A DNA stretch of 64,000 nt. Origin: VRUE01 sp963714155. GTDB taxonomy: Bacteria; Actinomycetota; Thermoleophilia; Solirubrobacterales; 70-9. Positions 15,922 to 24,119 of this stretch are shown one piece after another (position 1 is the first letter of the stretch; every line of letters starts with the position of its first letter). A program made the position numbers and the translations under genes. The stretch spans positions 930,001 through 994,000 of the forward strand of contig OY970236.1 in the NCBI GenBank assembly GCA_963714155.1, given 5' to 3'. A model generated the notes under the pieces. It did no database searches and had not been told where the DNA came from. It saw nothing but the letters and a program-made list of their open reading frames with translations.

Positions 15922-16655
15922 CTCTCGTACGAAACCGATTCGAGGTACAGGCCGTGAGGAGGAGCCGTTTCGCCTGCCTCGGTGCGGGGTGCTCCGCGTA
16001 GGAGATGCTCGAAGCTTTCCAGGGTTCGGCGGCCGCTGGCTACCTCCAGCTGGGTGCCGACGAGGATGCGGACCATGTTGCGCATGAAAGCGTCGGCGGT
16101 GATGTGGAAGGTGGTGATGTCGCCGTCGCGGGACCAGGCGGCGTTGAAGATCTTGCGGTTGAAGTGGACGTGATCGGTTTGGGTGGGGGTGAAGGCTGTG
16201 AAGTCGTGCTTGCCAGGGAGAGCCGTTGCGCAGGCTTCCAGGGCCTCGTAGTCCATCCTGTGGGGCCACCAGAGGGCGCGCTTCTCCTCGAAGGGGCTGG
16301 AGCTGCGGCGGGCGAGGATGCGGTAGCGGTAGGTGCGTGAGGCGGCGTCGCGCCGAGCATCGAAGCCGTCCTCGGTCGGCGTTGCCGCGGTGACCGCAAT
16401 GTCGCGAGGGCCCAAGCCATTCAATCTCTGCGCCAGGTTGACCGGCATCTCGCCGGCGCTGGCGAAGCTCGCCACCTGTCCCTCCGCATGCACCCCCGCA
16501 TCGGTGCGCCCAGCGACCGTCAGCTTCACCGGTTCGCGCAGGACAGTCTCCAATGCCGTCTCCAGCTCCTCCTGCACCGTTCGCACCCCGGCCTGTTTGG
16601 CCCAGCCCTTGAAGCCGGTTCCGTCGTATTCGATCTCCAGCCGCACGCTCGTCAC
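15918..16655 (-). CDS. truA: tRNA pseudouridine synthase A
   Basis: TruA converts U38-40 of tRNA anticodon stems to pseudouridine. The 245-residue protein begins SVRLEIEYDGTGFKGWAKQ and carries the catalytic-Asp motif AGRTDAGVHAEGQV, then RYRI and NMVRILVGT near the C-terminus. truA often follows rplQ on the same strand; here it faces it, sharing the CTAG stop tetranucleotide. ligA lies upstream with a 14-nt gap, so the two are probably co-transcribed. Confidence 0.96.
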   Translation of the reverse strand: MTSVRLEIEYDGTGFKGWAKQAGVRTVQEELETALETVLREPVKLTVAGRTDAGVHAEGQVASFASAGEMPVNLAQRLNGLGPRDIAVTAATPTEDGFDARRDAASRTYRYRILARRSSSPFEEKRALWWPHRMDYEALEACATALPGKHDFTAFTPTQTDHVHFNRKIFNAAWSRDGDITTFHITADAFMRNMVRILVGTQLEVASGRRTLESFEHLLRGAPRTEAGETAPPHGLYLESVSYES

Positions 16656-16669
16656 GGCCCGCAGTATGC

Positions 16670-18700
16670 CTAGGCGTCTTCGAGCAGCGAGAGCAGTCCG
16701 GCCTCGTCGAGTACCTCGGTCTCGTATTTCTCCGCCTTGGCCAGCTTCGAACCCGGGTTCTCGCCGGCGACGACGTAGTCGGTTTTTTTCGAGACCGAGT
16801 TGACGACCTTGCCCCCGGCCGCCTTGATCAGCGTGCCGGCCTCCTCGCGGGTCAACTCGGGCAGGGTGCCGGTGAGCACGAACGTCTTGCCTTCGAGCGG
16901 GCCGCCGCTGGCGCGCCGTTCGGAGGGGTCCTGCTCCAAGCGCAGACCCTTCTCGCGCAGCTTCTCGACCAGCTCCCAGGTGCGATCGTCGCCAAGCGAC
17001 TCGGCGATCTGCACGGCCATGATTGGCCCGACGCCCTCGACCTCCTCGATCTGCTCGGGGTCGGCCGTGTGCAGGGCGTCGATCGAGCCGAAGTGGTCGG
17101 CGAGGGCTTCGGCGGTGACGTAGCCGACGCCGGGTAGGCCAAGCGCGTAGAGGACGCGTTTGAAGGGGCGCTGGCGCGACGCGTCGATTGCCGCCAGCAG
17201 GTTGCGGGCCGATATCTCGCCGAAGCCCTCAAGACCCGCCAGCTGCTCCTCGCTCAGCTCGTAGATGTCGGCGACGTCGGCGATCAGGCCTTCTTGCAGA
17301 AAGCGCAGCGCCTGCTTCTCGCCGAGGCCGTCGATGTCCATCGCCCCCTTGCTGACGAAGTGTTTTACGTGCTGGAAGGACTGGCCGGGGCAGCCGGCCC
17401 GGTTGGGGCAGATCGTGAAGACCGCGTCCTCGGGCTTGACCGTAGGGGTGTCGCAGGCGGGGCATTTCGCCGGTGGCTTGGGTTTTGCCCCCCGGCGTTT
17501 GCCTTTTTCCTGACGCTGAATCAGCGGTGCCACTACCTGTGGGATCACATCCCCGGCGCGCATCACCACGACCTCGTCGCCCGGCCGCACGTCCTTGCGA
17601 GCGAGGTCCTCCTCGTTGTGCAGGGTCGCGGTGGAGACGGTGACGCCGCCGACGTGGACCGGCTCCAGCATCGCGAAGGGAACGAGGTGGCCGGTGCGCC
17701 CGACGTTCCAGACGACCCTGTTCATCTTCGTCGTCGCGGTCGTCGGCGCGAACTTCCAGGCGATCGCCCAGCGTGGCTCGCGGCCGACCACGCCCAGCTC
17801 GCGCCAGAGCGCTCGCTCGTCGATCTTGACCACGACGCCGTCGATCTCGTAGTCGAGTTCGTCGCGGCGCTCCTCCCACCAGTGGCAGCGCTTGACCACC
17901 GACTCGATGCCCGGGTGGTGGTCGGTGTCCGGGTTGACCTTGAAGCCGCGCTCGCGCAGCCACTCGACCTCCTCGCTGTGGGTCGCCAGGTCGAGCCCCT
18001 TGGTTGCGCCAATCCCATAGCACCAGACCGAGAGCGGACGTTCGGCGGCGAGGTTGGGATCGAGCTGGCGGATCGAGCCGGCGGCTGAGTTGCGCGGGTT
18101 GGCGAATGCCGGCTCACCGGCCTCGGCGCGCCGTTCGTTCAGCGCCTTGAAATCGGCGATCGGCAGGTAGACCTCGCCGCGCACCTCGACCAGTGGGGGG
18201 GCGTCGTCGATGCGCAGGGGGATGGACCCGATCGTGCGCAGGTTCTGGGTCACGTTCTCGCCGACCCGGCCGTCCCCGCGGGTGGCCCCGCGGGTGAAGA
18301 CTCCCTCCTCGTAGGTCAGCGAGATCGCCAGGCCGTCGATCTTGGGCTCGCTGGTGTAGCTGAACTCGGCGGCGCTGATGTCGAGCCGTTTGAGGTGGTT
18401 GCGGACGCGGGTCTCCCAGGCCCGCAGCTCCTCCTCGTTGCGAGCATTGGCGAGCGAGAGCATCTGCTCGGCGTGCTCGACCTGTTCGAAGCGCTCCAGC
18501 GGCGGCGCCCCGACTCGCTGGGTCGGTGAGTCGGGCGTGCGCAGCTCGGGGTGGTCGGCCTCGATCGCGCGCAGCTCGTCGAGCAGGGCGTCGTACTCGT
18601 CGTCACCGATGATCGGGTCATCGAGGACGTAGTAGCGGCGGTTGTGCTCCGCCAGCTCCTGCCGCAGCTCGGCCGCGCGCTGCTCGGGAGCCCCGCTCAC
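16670..18700 (-). CDS. ligA: NAD-dependent DNA ligase
   Basis: Seals nicks during replication and repair using NAD+. The 676-residue protein has all domains in order: Ia (EHNRRYYVLDDPIIGDDEYD), adenylation domain with catalytic Lys120 in EPKIDGLA, OB fold, a zinc finger (CPACDTPTV to CPNRAGCPGQ), a helix-hairpin-helix region (GLEGFGEISARNLLAAI, GVGYVTAEALADHFG) and a C-terminal BRCT (LEGKTFVLTGTLPELTREEA). Its start overlaps the surE stop by 4 nt. Confidence 0.97.
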   Translation of the reverse strand: MSGAPEQRAAELRQELAEHNRRYYVLDDPIIGDDEYDALLDELRAIEADHPELRTPDSPTQRVGAPPLERFEQVEHAEQMLSLANARNEEELRAWETRVRNHLKRLDISAAEFSYTSEPKIDGLAISLTYEEGVFTRGATRGDGRVGENVTQNLRTIGSIPLRIDDAPPLVEVRGEVYLPIADFKALNERRAEAGEPAFANPRNSAAGSIRQLDPNLAAERPLSVWCYGIGATKGLDLATHSEEVEWLRERGFKVNPDTDHHPGIESVVKRCHWWEERRDELDYEIDGVVVKIDERALWRELGVVGREPRWAIAWKFAPTTATTKMNRVVWNVGRTGHLVPFAMLEPVHVGGVTVSTATLHNEEDLARKDVRPGDEVVVMRAGDVIPQVVAPLIQRQEKGKRRGAKPKPPAKCPACDTPTVKPEDAVFTICPNRAGCPGQSFQHVKHFVSKGAMDIDGLGEKQALRFLQEGLIADVADIYELSEEQLAGLEGFGEISARNLLAAIDASRQRPFKRVLYALGLPGVGYVTAEALADHFGSIDALHTADPEQIEEVEGVGPIMAVQIAESLGDDRTWELVEKLREKGLRLEQDPSERRASGGPLEGKTFVLTGTLPELTREEAGTLIKAAGGKVVNSVSKKTDYVVAGENPGSKLAKAEKYETEVLDEAGLLSLLEDA

Positions 18701-19506
18701 ACCGAGGTGGGGGCGCTGGCGGCGAGCATCTCGTCGAAGCCCCAGCCGCGCAGGTTTTCGAGGCCACCGTGGTCGGTCAGGTCGAAGTGGATCGGGGTAA
18801 CCGAGATGCGGCCACTGGCGACGGCGCTGAGGTCGGTGCCGTCGATCTCCTCGTAGCCCGGCTGCCAGCCGTAGATCTCGTAGTGGCGGCGGCCGTCGGT
18901 CTCTCCGATCAGCTTCAACTCGTCGTTGTAGATCCGTTTGCCCAGCTTGGTCACCTCGATCCCCTTTGCTTCACCGGCCGGGCAGTTGACGTTGATCAGG
19001 GTCGCCTCCGGCATCGCCTCGTCGAGCAGCCGCCGCACCATCTCGGCGGCGAATGCCGCAGCCGCAGCGAAATCGAACTGACCGCTGACGTAGCCCATGC
19101 CGCCGCCCGAAGACTGCTGCGAGAAGGCAACCGCCGGAATTCCCAGGATGATCCCCTCGAAGGCGGCGGCGACCGTGCCCGAGTAGGTGATGTCGTCACC
19201 AAGATTGGCGCCGTGGTTGATCCCGGAGAAGATCAGGTCGGGCCGGTGACCGACCAGTCCCAGCTCGGCGAAGCGCACGCAATCGACCGGCGTGCCGTCG
19301 GTCGCGTAGCCCTTGTCGCCGTCGCCGAACTCGACCTCCTCGACCGTCAGCGGCGAGCGGGTGGTGATGCTGCGGGCCGTCGCGCTGCGATTCGAATCAG
19401 GCGCGATCACGTCGACGTCAACGCCGTCGATCTCACGCAGGGCTCGGCGCGCAGCCTGCAGGCCGGGGGCAGTAATGCCGTCATCGTTTGTCAGCAGCAC
19501 GCGCAT
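18697..19506 (-). CDS. surE: 5'/3'-nucleotidase SurE
   Basis: SurE hydrolyses nucleoside monophosphates and is linked to stationary-phase survival. The N-terminal metal-binding motif MRVLLTNDDGITAPGL, the DSNRSATA segment, GTPVDCVRF and FSGINHGANLGDDITYSGTVAAA (read over residues ~94-117) are all family signatures. 269 aa is normal. The 3' end overlaps ligA by 4 nt, so surE-ligA-truA look like one minus-strand operon. Confidence 0.95.
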   Translation of the reverse strand: MRVLLTNDDGITAPGLQAARRALREIDGVDVDVIAPDSNRSATARSITTRSPLTVEEVEFGDGDKGYATDGTPVDCVRFAELGLVGHRPDLIFSGINHGANLGDDITYSGTVAAAFEGIILGIPAVAFSQQSSGGGMGYVSGQFDFAAAAAFAAEMVRRLLDEAMPEATLINVNCPAGEAKGIEVTKLGKRIYNDELKLIGETDGRRHYEIYGWQPGYEEIDGTDLSAVASGRISVTPIHFDLTDHGGLENLRGWGFDEMLAASAPTSV

Positions 19507-19542
19507 CGGGACGATTCTAGGTGGCGAATACCACGACCAATA

Positions 19543-19558
19543 GGGACGTCATCGTCCC
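19543..19558 (+). other. Short perfect hairpin upstream of surE / the 19608 gene
   Basis: GGGACG (19543-19548) pairs with CGTCCC (19553-19558) around TCAT. It lies in the 101-nt divergent gap between surE and the small gene at 19608. A second perfect stem, GGCGAC...GTCGCC, lies just before the 19608 ATG. Role unknown. Confidence 0.35.
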
Positions 19559-19607
19559 GGCACACTCTGCGCGCCATCCGTGAGGCGACTTCTGAAAGCG
19601 TCGCCGC

Positions 19608-19832
19608 ATGGGTTTTGCTCACATCGGCCTTCTGACGACAGTGACCGAGGCCGCCGCCACCGCAGTTGGCGCCGGCGTCGTTCTGAGCAGCGTGGCCGTG
19701 GGGGTTTGGGGGATTGCTGTCGGGAGGCCAATGGTCGAGATCGAGAGCTGGACCCTGAAAGGGGGCTACTTCGGCGGAGCCTTTGGCGCTGGCCTTGCCC
19801 TGGTAGACGCCATTCTTCGGTACGGTGTCTAG
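19608..19832 (+). CDS. Small hydrophobic protein of unknown function
   Basis: I do not recognise this 74-residue product. It begins MGFAHIGLLTTVTEAAATAVGAGVVLSS, is rich in Gly/Ala/Val, and has two hydrophobic stretches (about residues 15-38 and 50-70) compatible with a glycine-rich membrane or membrane-associated hairpin. GC at wobble positions looks lower than in the ribosomal genes. It is followed 30 nt later by another small membrane gene (19863), so the two may form a pair. The reading frame is closed tightly by stops, so I keep it at moderate confidence. Confidence 0.5.
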   Translation: MGFAHIGLLTTVTEAAATAVGAGVVLSSVAVGVWGIAVGRPMVEIESWTLKGGYFGGAFGAGLALVDAILRYGV

Positions 19833-19862
19833 TAATGAATTGTCTGCAAGGTGGAGGTTGAG

Positions 19863-20057
19863 ATGGGAAGCATGCGCTACATGAACATCGGCCTGGCAGT
19901 CGCTATGACGATCGTTATCGCTGGCGTTGTTGCCTTCAGAAACTCAAGCGAAGCCGCGATGCAGGCGACTGTGCTGGTCGCGATGTTCGTAGGTCTTGCC
20001 CTGGGGCTGTGGCTCGATACTCGCGCTCAGCGCAGAAGCAGCAAACGCGCTCAGTAA
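19863..20057 (+). CDS. Small two-helix membrane protein of unknown function
   Basis: The 64-residue product MGSMRYMNIGLAVAMTIVIAG... has two predicted membrane segments (about residues 7-25 and 36-54) and a basic C-terminus (RAQRRSSKRAQ). I chose ATG 19863 because GGAGG at 19853-19857 lies 5 nt upstream, a textbook ribosome-binding site. An in-frame GTG at 19851 would destroy that spacing. The 3' end overlaps the convergent dacB stop by 7 nt. No family recognised. Confidence 0.6.
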   Translation: MGSMRYMNIGLAVAMTIVIAGVVAFRNSSEAAMQATVLVAMFVGLALGLWLDTRAQRRSSKRAQ

Positions 20058-21304
20058 GAAGCGACCGTTGCCGCGATCAGGTCCTGCTCCAGGTGGGCGA
20101 GGCTGAGATCGCCGACGCTGCCCATCAGGATCGAGAAGATCATGATCCGGCCGCTGCGGTTGAAGCAGTAGCCGGAGAGGTTGCTGACGGCGTTGATCGT
20201 GCCGGTCTTCGTACGGCAGCGGCCGTAGGCGGCGGTGCCGTGCATGCGATCGGCGACCGTTCCCTCCTGACCGGTGAGGGCAAGGTCCTGGATGAATTCG
20301 TCGCCCACGTCGGTGTCCCTCATCGACTTGAGCAGGCCGACCACCTGCGCGGGGGAGGCACGGTTGGAGCGGGTGAGGCCGGAGCCGTCGACCGCGTGCA
20401 CGCCGGATTCGTGGCCGCGGGCGAAGGCCTGGACGACCTTGGCGCCAGCCGCCGTGGTTCCGGCGCCACCGAAGCGAGCACCGACGAGCTTGATCAGCAT
20501 CTCGGCGAAGAAGTTGTCTGAGTAGACGTTGGTGGTGTTGACGATGCTGCTCAGTGGCGGCGATTCGACCCGGGCGAGCTCGGTACTGAATGGCGGTGCG
20601 GTGCCAAGGGCGATCGTCGGTGAGATACCGACCCCGGCCTGACGCAGGGCGAGCCCCAACGTGCCGGCAGCGGTCAGCGCTGGGTCGGTCGCGAAGCTGT
20701 AGCCGGATGCCGTGCTGTAGCCAGAGTTGAAGGAGAGGCCGGAGAGCGGCCCGATTTCGGAGCTTGTCGCGTAGCCGGAGTCGGCGACGCCGCGCAGTCG
20801 GTCAAAGACGCTGTCGTCGGCGTAGAGCCGCCCGGTCACCGACTTGATCCCGGCTTCACGGACCTGCCGCTTGAGCTGCAGGATGTTGGTCCCGAGCCCG
20901 CCGAGAAAGCGCCGGTAGAAGGAGGGAGTGCCCAAGGTGGGGTCGCCGGCTCCAACCAGATAGAGATTGCCACGCAGGACGCCGTTGCGATCGATGCCGC
21001 CGTCGGTCTTCAGCAGGGTCGTGATCTTCGATTCCGCTCCGAGACGCGCCAGCGCCGTCGCGGTCGTGAACAGCTTCATGTTCGAGGCCAGCGGGCGCTG
21101 CCGGGCCGGCGCCCGCGCGCAGACCGTTTTGCCGGTCCCAGCGTCGATCACGAGCAGGCCGCTGGCGCCCCCGCCGCCGCGGACGAGACGGGAACGCATG
21201 GTTGCGCAAACATCGCTGCGGGTAGCCGCCTCGGCCGCCGTTGCGAGCAAGAGGGCCGCAAGCAGGGCACAAATGACGGCGAAGGTTGCCGGAAAACGCC
21301 TCAC
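20051..21304 (-). CDS. dacB: D-alanyl-D-alanine carboxypeptidase/endopeptidase (PBP4, S13 family)
   Basis: Removes the terminal D-Ala of peptidoglycan stem peptides and can cut cross-links; exported. The 417-residue protein has a Sec signal peptide (hydrophobic residues ~6-25, ending ATAAEA), then the penicillin-binding motifs SNMK (Ser74-Lys77), SDN (262-264) and KTG (366-368), in the PBP4 arrangement with a long insert between the first two. The GTG at 21304 is chosen because it places the signal peptide at the start; the frame remains open far upstream only as antisense to the patatin gene. It is divergent from the patatin with 21 nt between starts. Confidence 0.92.
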   Translation of the reverse strand: MRRFPATFAVICALLAALLLATAAEAATRSDVCATMRSRLVRGGGGASGLLVIDAGTGKTVCARAPARQRPLASNMKLFTTATALARLGAESKITTLLKTDGGIDRNGVLRGNLYLVGAGDPTLGTPSFYRRFLGGLGTNILQLKRQVREAGIKSVTGRLYADDSVFDRLRGVADSGYATSSEIGPLSGLSFNSGYSTASGYSFATDPALTAAGTLGLALRQAGVGISPTIALGTAPPFSTELARVESPPLSSIVNTTNVYSDNFFAEMLIKLVGARFGGAGTTAAGAKVVQAFARGHESGVHAVDGSGLTRSNRASPAQVVGLLKSMRDTDVGDEFIQDLALTGQEGTVADRMHGTAAYGRCRTKTGTINAVSNLSGYCFNRSGRIMIFSILMGSVGDLSLAHLEQDLIAATVASY

Positions 21305-21311
21305 TTGATGA

Positions 21312-21317
21312 GATAAT
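21312..21317 (+). promoter_or_regulatory. Probable -10 element (GATAAT) for a leaderless patatin mRNA
   Basis: GATAAT ends 8 nt before the ATG at 21326, the distance expected if transcription starts at or next to the A of ATG. No convincing -35 box at 16-18 nt spacing was seen. The same GATAAT-then-start layout occurs at 26219-26224. Confidence 0.4.
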
Positions 21318-21325
21318 GCATGTTT

Positions 21326-22573
21326 ATGGGCAAAGTTGTGGACATAGAGTCGCAACCGCGACGGCGCCGCAGTCGCAAACGCCCGTCCAAGACGGCCCTC
21401 GTCCTCGGCGGCGGCGGCTTCACCGGCGGGGTCTACGAGATCGGCGCCCTGCGCGCCCTCGACCTGCTCGCGGTCAACAGCACGGTCAACAACTTCGACG
21501 TCTACGTCGGCACCAGCGCTGGCTCCTTCGTCGCCAGCATGCTCGCCAATGGCGTCACCCCCGACGAAATGATGCAGGTGATCAACCGGCGCATTCCCTC
21601 GGAGCTCGAGGACCTCGACCTGGGCAAGGTGCTCAAGCCCAACTACCTCGGCTTCCTCGAGAAGGCGGCGATGCTGCCGTTGCGCTCGCTCGAGCTCGCC
21701 CGCAGCCTGGCCGGGATGGGCAAATTCTCGGCGATGGACGTGGTCGTCGGCTTGGCCGAGGCGCTGCCGACCGGCTTCTACTCGGGCAACGGGATCGGCG
21801 ACTACGTTGCCGCGGCTCTCAGCGAAGAGGAACGCGTCGACGATTTCCGCCTGCTCTCCAAAGAGCTCTACCTGACCGCAACCGACCTCGACACCTGCGA
21901 GCGGATCACCTTCGGCGAGGAGGGGTGGAACGACGTGCCGATCTCGAAGGCGATCCAGTGCTCGACTGCGTTGCCGATCGTCTACAAGCCCGTCGACCTC
22001 AAGGGGCGCCAGCTGGTCGACGGCGGCATTCGCTCGACCACCAACGTCGACATCGCGGTGGAGAAGGGGGCCAAATTCATCGTCGTCGTTAACCCACTGG
22101 TCCCCTACGTGAACGATTTCGAGCGGACGATCCCGACCGTCTTCGGCACCCGGGTGCGCCGCGTCTCCGACATGGGCCTGCCGGCGATCGCCAACCAGAC
22201 CTTCCGCCTGATCGCCCACGCCCGTCTCCACCAGGCTGTCGAGCAATGGCAGGAGCGCTATCCCGGCGTCGACATCATCCTGGTCGAGCCCGAGGCCAAC
22301 GACGAGCTGATGTTCGGCACGCCGATCATGGACTACTCGCGCCGCCTCAAAATTGCCCGCCACGGCTTTGAATCGGTCACCGCGACCCTGGCCCAGGACT
22401 ACGACCGCTTCAAGGAGATCGCCGAGCGCCACGGCCTCGAAATCTCCGGCCGCCGCGTCAGCCGGGTGGTCCAGCGTGCGGCCGAAGAGGAGCCAGAGCA
22501 AAACTCCACCTGGCGCCGCGTCCTAGAGCAGACCACCTCCGCCTTGCTCCGTCAGTCGGGCGAGGCTTCCTAG
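21326..22573 (+). CDS. Patatin-like phospholipase
   Basis: Patatin-family lipid acyl hydrolases use a Ser-Asp dyad. Seen here: the oxyanion motif LGGGGFTGGVYE (about residues 27-38), the nucleophile elbow GTSAG (62-66, Ser64) and the DGG motif with the catalytic Asp near residue 231 (VDGGIRSTTNVDIA). The N-terminus is basic (RRRRSRKR) with no signal peptide, so it is probably cytoplasmic or membrane-peripheral. The ~415-residue length resembles bacterial patatins of unknown substrate. ATG 21326 is preferred over 21320 because of the GATAAT spacing. The divergent dacB suggests, but does not prove, an envelope role. Confidence 0.85.
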   Translation: MGKVVDIESQPRRRRSRKRPSKTALVLGGGGFTGGVYEIGALRALDLLAVNSTVNNFDVYVGTSAGSFVASMLANGVTPDEMMQVINRRIPSELEDLDLGKVLKPNYLGFLEKAAMLPLRSLELARSLAGMGKFSAMDVVVGLAEALPTGFYSGNGIGDYVAAALSEEERVDDFRLLSKELYLTATDLDTCERITFGEEGWNDVPISKAIQCSTALPIVYKPVDLKGRQLVDGGIRSTTNVDIAVEKGAKFIVVVNPLVPYVNDFERTIPTVFGTRVRRVSDMGLPAIANQTFRLIAHARLHQAVEQWQERYPGVDIILVEPEANDELMFGTPIMDYSRRLKIARHGFESVTATLAQDYDRFKEIAERHGLEISGRRVSRVVQRAAEEEPEQNSTWRRVLEQTTSALLRQSGEAS

Positions 22574-22594
22574 CTTTAGGCTGAGGACGATGAA

Positions 22595-23866
22595 ATGAAG
22601 GGCAGGGTTCGTTCGATCGTCTTGATGGCAATGCTCTGCGTGGTTGTTGCAGGCGCCCAAGCCGAGGCGGCCGTGTACTGGGGCTCTCCCCGAGATGGCG
22701 TCGGCGCCGCCAACCTGGATGGCAGTAGCCCGCAGTCGGACTATTTCTACTGGCCTTTTAGCAACGAATCTGCCGGTCCCGCGTGCGGCGTGGCTGTCAC
22801 CTCCGAATACCTTTATTGGGCGGGCGCGCGCGGCATCGGCCGCCGCAAGTTCGATGGCGAAGGGATCTATCCCGCAACGGTCATCCCTCATCTCAGCGAA
22901 CCGTGCGGCCTGGCCACAGACGGCACGCACATCTATTGGGGAAATGCCGCTGGCTCCATTGGTCGCGCGAACTTGGACGGCTCGGAAGCCCGCAGTGACT
23001 TCATCACAGGACTCGAACGTCCCTGCGGTATCGCTATCAGTGGGGCTCACATCTATTGGGCGGAGAAAGGCGGCATCGGACGGGCTAACCTCGATGGCTC
23101 CGCCCCTCAGCGCTCTTTTATCCCAGGCTCGAGTTGGAGTGGTGGCTGTGGCCTGGCGGCCAGCGCCTCTCGTCTCTACTGGGGTCAGGACCGAGCGATC
23201 GCACGAGCCAACCTCGAAGGCGAAGAAATAGATCACGCCTTCATCCCAGACGCCGGAGCGGTTAACGGGATTGCACTCGATTCCGGACACATTTACTGGG
23301 TTGGCGGGCCCGGCAATGGAAGCGCCACTCTCAGCCGCGCAAACATCGACGGTGGCGAAGCGCAACCGGCGTGGATATCAAGCAATAGCGTCAGCCTCTT
23401 GGGCGGCGTGGCTGTCGACGCGCGGTCGACTCCACCAAATTTGACCTTGCCCTCGCGGTCGATCAGACTCGCTGACAGCTTCGATTACAATCTGCGTTCG
23501 GGCGCTGTCCTGCTCGGCGTGTATGTCCCGCCGCAGGGGCCGCTGTATTCGGCTTTGCCGCCCCAGGGACAGTTGACGGTCGTTTCGCAGGGTCTTAGCT
23601 GGAAGGTCTTTCCCAATCCGGCAGCGCTGCCGTCCCAGGGTGGTTTTTCCCTTTGGCAGGTCAGAATCCGCTCAGGAAAAGGCAAGGTTGGCCGCAGGAT
23701 TCGGTCCCAGTTGCGCAATAGGGGTTGGGCACGCGCCAAGGTTCGCCTTCTCTATGAAACTGCCCGAGTCTTCCCGGTCGAAGAGGTGCAATGGGTGGTC
23801 CTCCGCCGCTATCGCGGGGCGGCGGGCGGTTGGGTAAAACACCCCGGTCCGCCGCCAAGGCGATAG
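22595..23866 (+). CDS. Secreted YWTD-like beta-propeller protein
   Basis: The 423-residue product has a signal peptide (IVLMAMLCVVVAGAQAEA) followed by six ~45-residue repeats of the form hIYWg...gIGRANLDGS (for example around residues 28, 78, 112, 150, 191 and 231). This resembles the YWTD/LY repeat of six-bladed propellers. Each blade pairs with a downstream 'CG[LI]A' strand. The C-terminal ~140 residues (after LPSRSIRLADSF) match nothing I know and end Arg/Pro-rich. Codon use is visibly less GC3-rich than neighbours, hinting at transfer. Binding or scaffold function is inference only. Confidence 0.75.
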   Translation: MKGRVRSIVLMAMLCVVVAGAQAEAAVYWGSPRDGVGAANLDGSSPQSDYFYWPFSNESAGPACGVAVTSEYLYWAGARGIGRRKFDGEGIYPATVIPHLSEPCGLATDGTHIYWGNAAGSIGRANLDGSEARSDFITGLERPCGIAISGAHIYWAEKGGIGRANLDGSAPQRSFIPGSSWSGGCGLAASASRLYWGQDRAIARANLEGEEIDHAFIPDAGAVNGIALDSGHIYWVGGPGNGSATLSRANIDGGEAQPAWISSNSVSLLGGVAVDARSTPPNLTLPSRSIRLADSFDYNLRSGAVLLGVYVPPQGPLYSALPPQGQLTVVSQGLSWKVFPNPAALPSQGGFSLWQVRIRSGKGKVGRRIRSQLRNRGWARAKVRLLYETARVFPVEEVQWVVLRRYRGAAGGWVKHPGPPPRR

Positions 23867-23921
23867 CGTCCCACGCGCAGATGACAACAAGGGCTTGAAG
23901 TCTCTCGACGGCGTAGGCTCG

Positions 23922-23946
23922 CGCAAGCTTCGAATCAGAGCTTGCG
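23922..23946 (+). terminator. Hairpin downstream of the propeller gene
   Basis: CGCAAGCT (23922-23929) pairs perfectly with AGCTTGCG (23939-23946) around a 9-nt loop. It lies 55 nt after the stop of the propeller gene and 8 nt before the large palindromic element. No T-run, so a GC-type terminator is possible at best. Confidence 0.4.
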
Positions 23947-23954
23947 TTCGCGGG

Positions 23955-24109
23955 GAGGGATCGGGTGGCCCTCTGGGCGAATGTTGCCGAAGGCAGCCGC
24001 CGCACTCGTGATTCTCAGCGCGGCGGAGCCGCGCTCACAAATTGCCGCTAAGCGCATGCGCAGCATGCGCGTGCGGTATCAATTCGCCCAGAGGGCCACC
24101 CGATCCCTC
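23955..24109. repeat. 155-bp nested palindromic element with 28-bp perfect inverted arms
   Basis: Arms 23955-23982 and 24082-24109 are perfect 28-nt inverted repeats. Inside them are hairpin A (23983-23997, stem GTTGCC/GGCAGC with one G-T pair, loop GAA), hairpin B (24017-24035, 8-bp stem AGCGCGGC, loop GGA) and hairpin C (24052-24070, 8-bp stem GCGCATGC, loop GCA). CCGCAC (24000-24005) is complementary to GTGCGG (24071-24076), enclosing B and C. The whole segment can fold as one branched structure. It sits between two convergent genes. It could be a structured RNA, a small mobile element or a bidirectional terminator; no coding role is evident. Confidence 0.85.
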
Positions 24110-24119
24110 TGCCTAACGC

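Noticed and set aside
21305..22501. Upstream extension of the dacB frame to 816 codons
   Set aside because: The extension is antisense to the patatin gene and would bury the signal peptide internally; GTG 21304 fits.
24052..24070. GCGCATGC repeats as a CRISPR or direct-repeat array
   Set aside because: They form a single hairpin inside a larger palindrome; no spacer-repeat periodicity is present, and no cas genes occur in the window.
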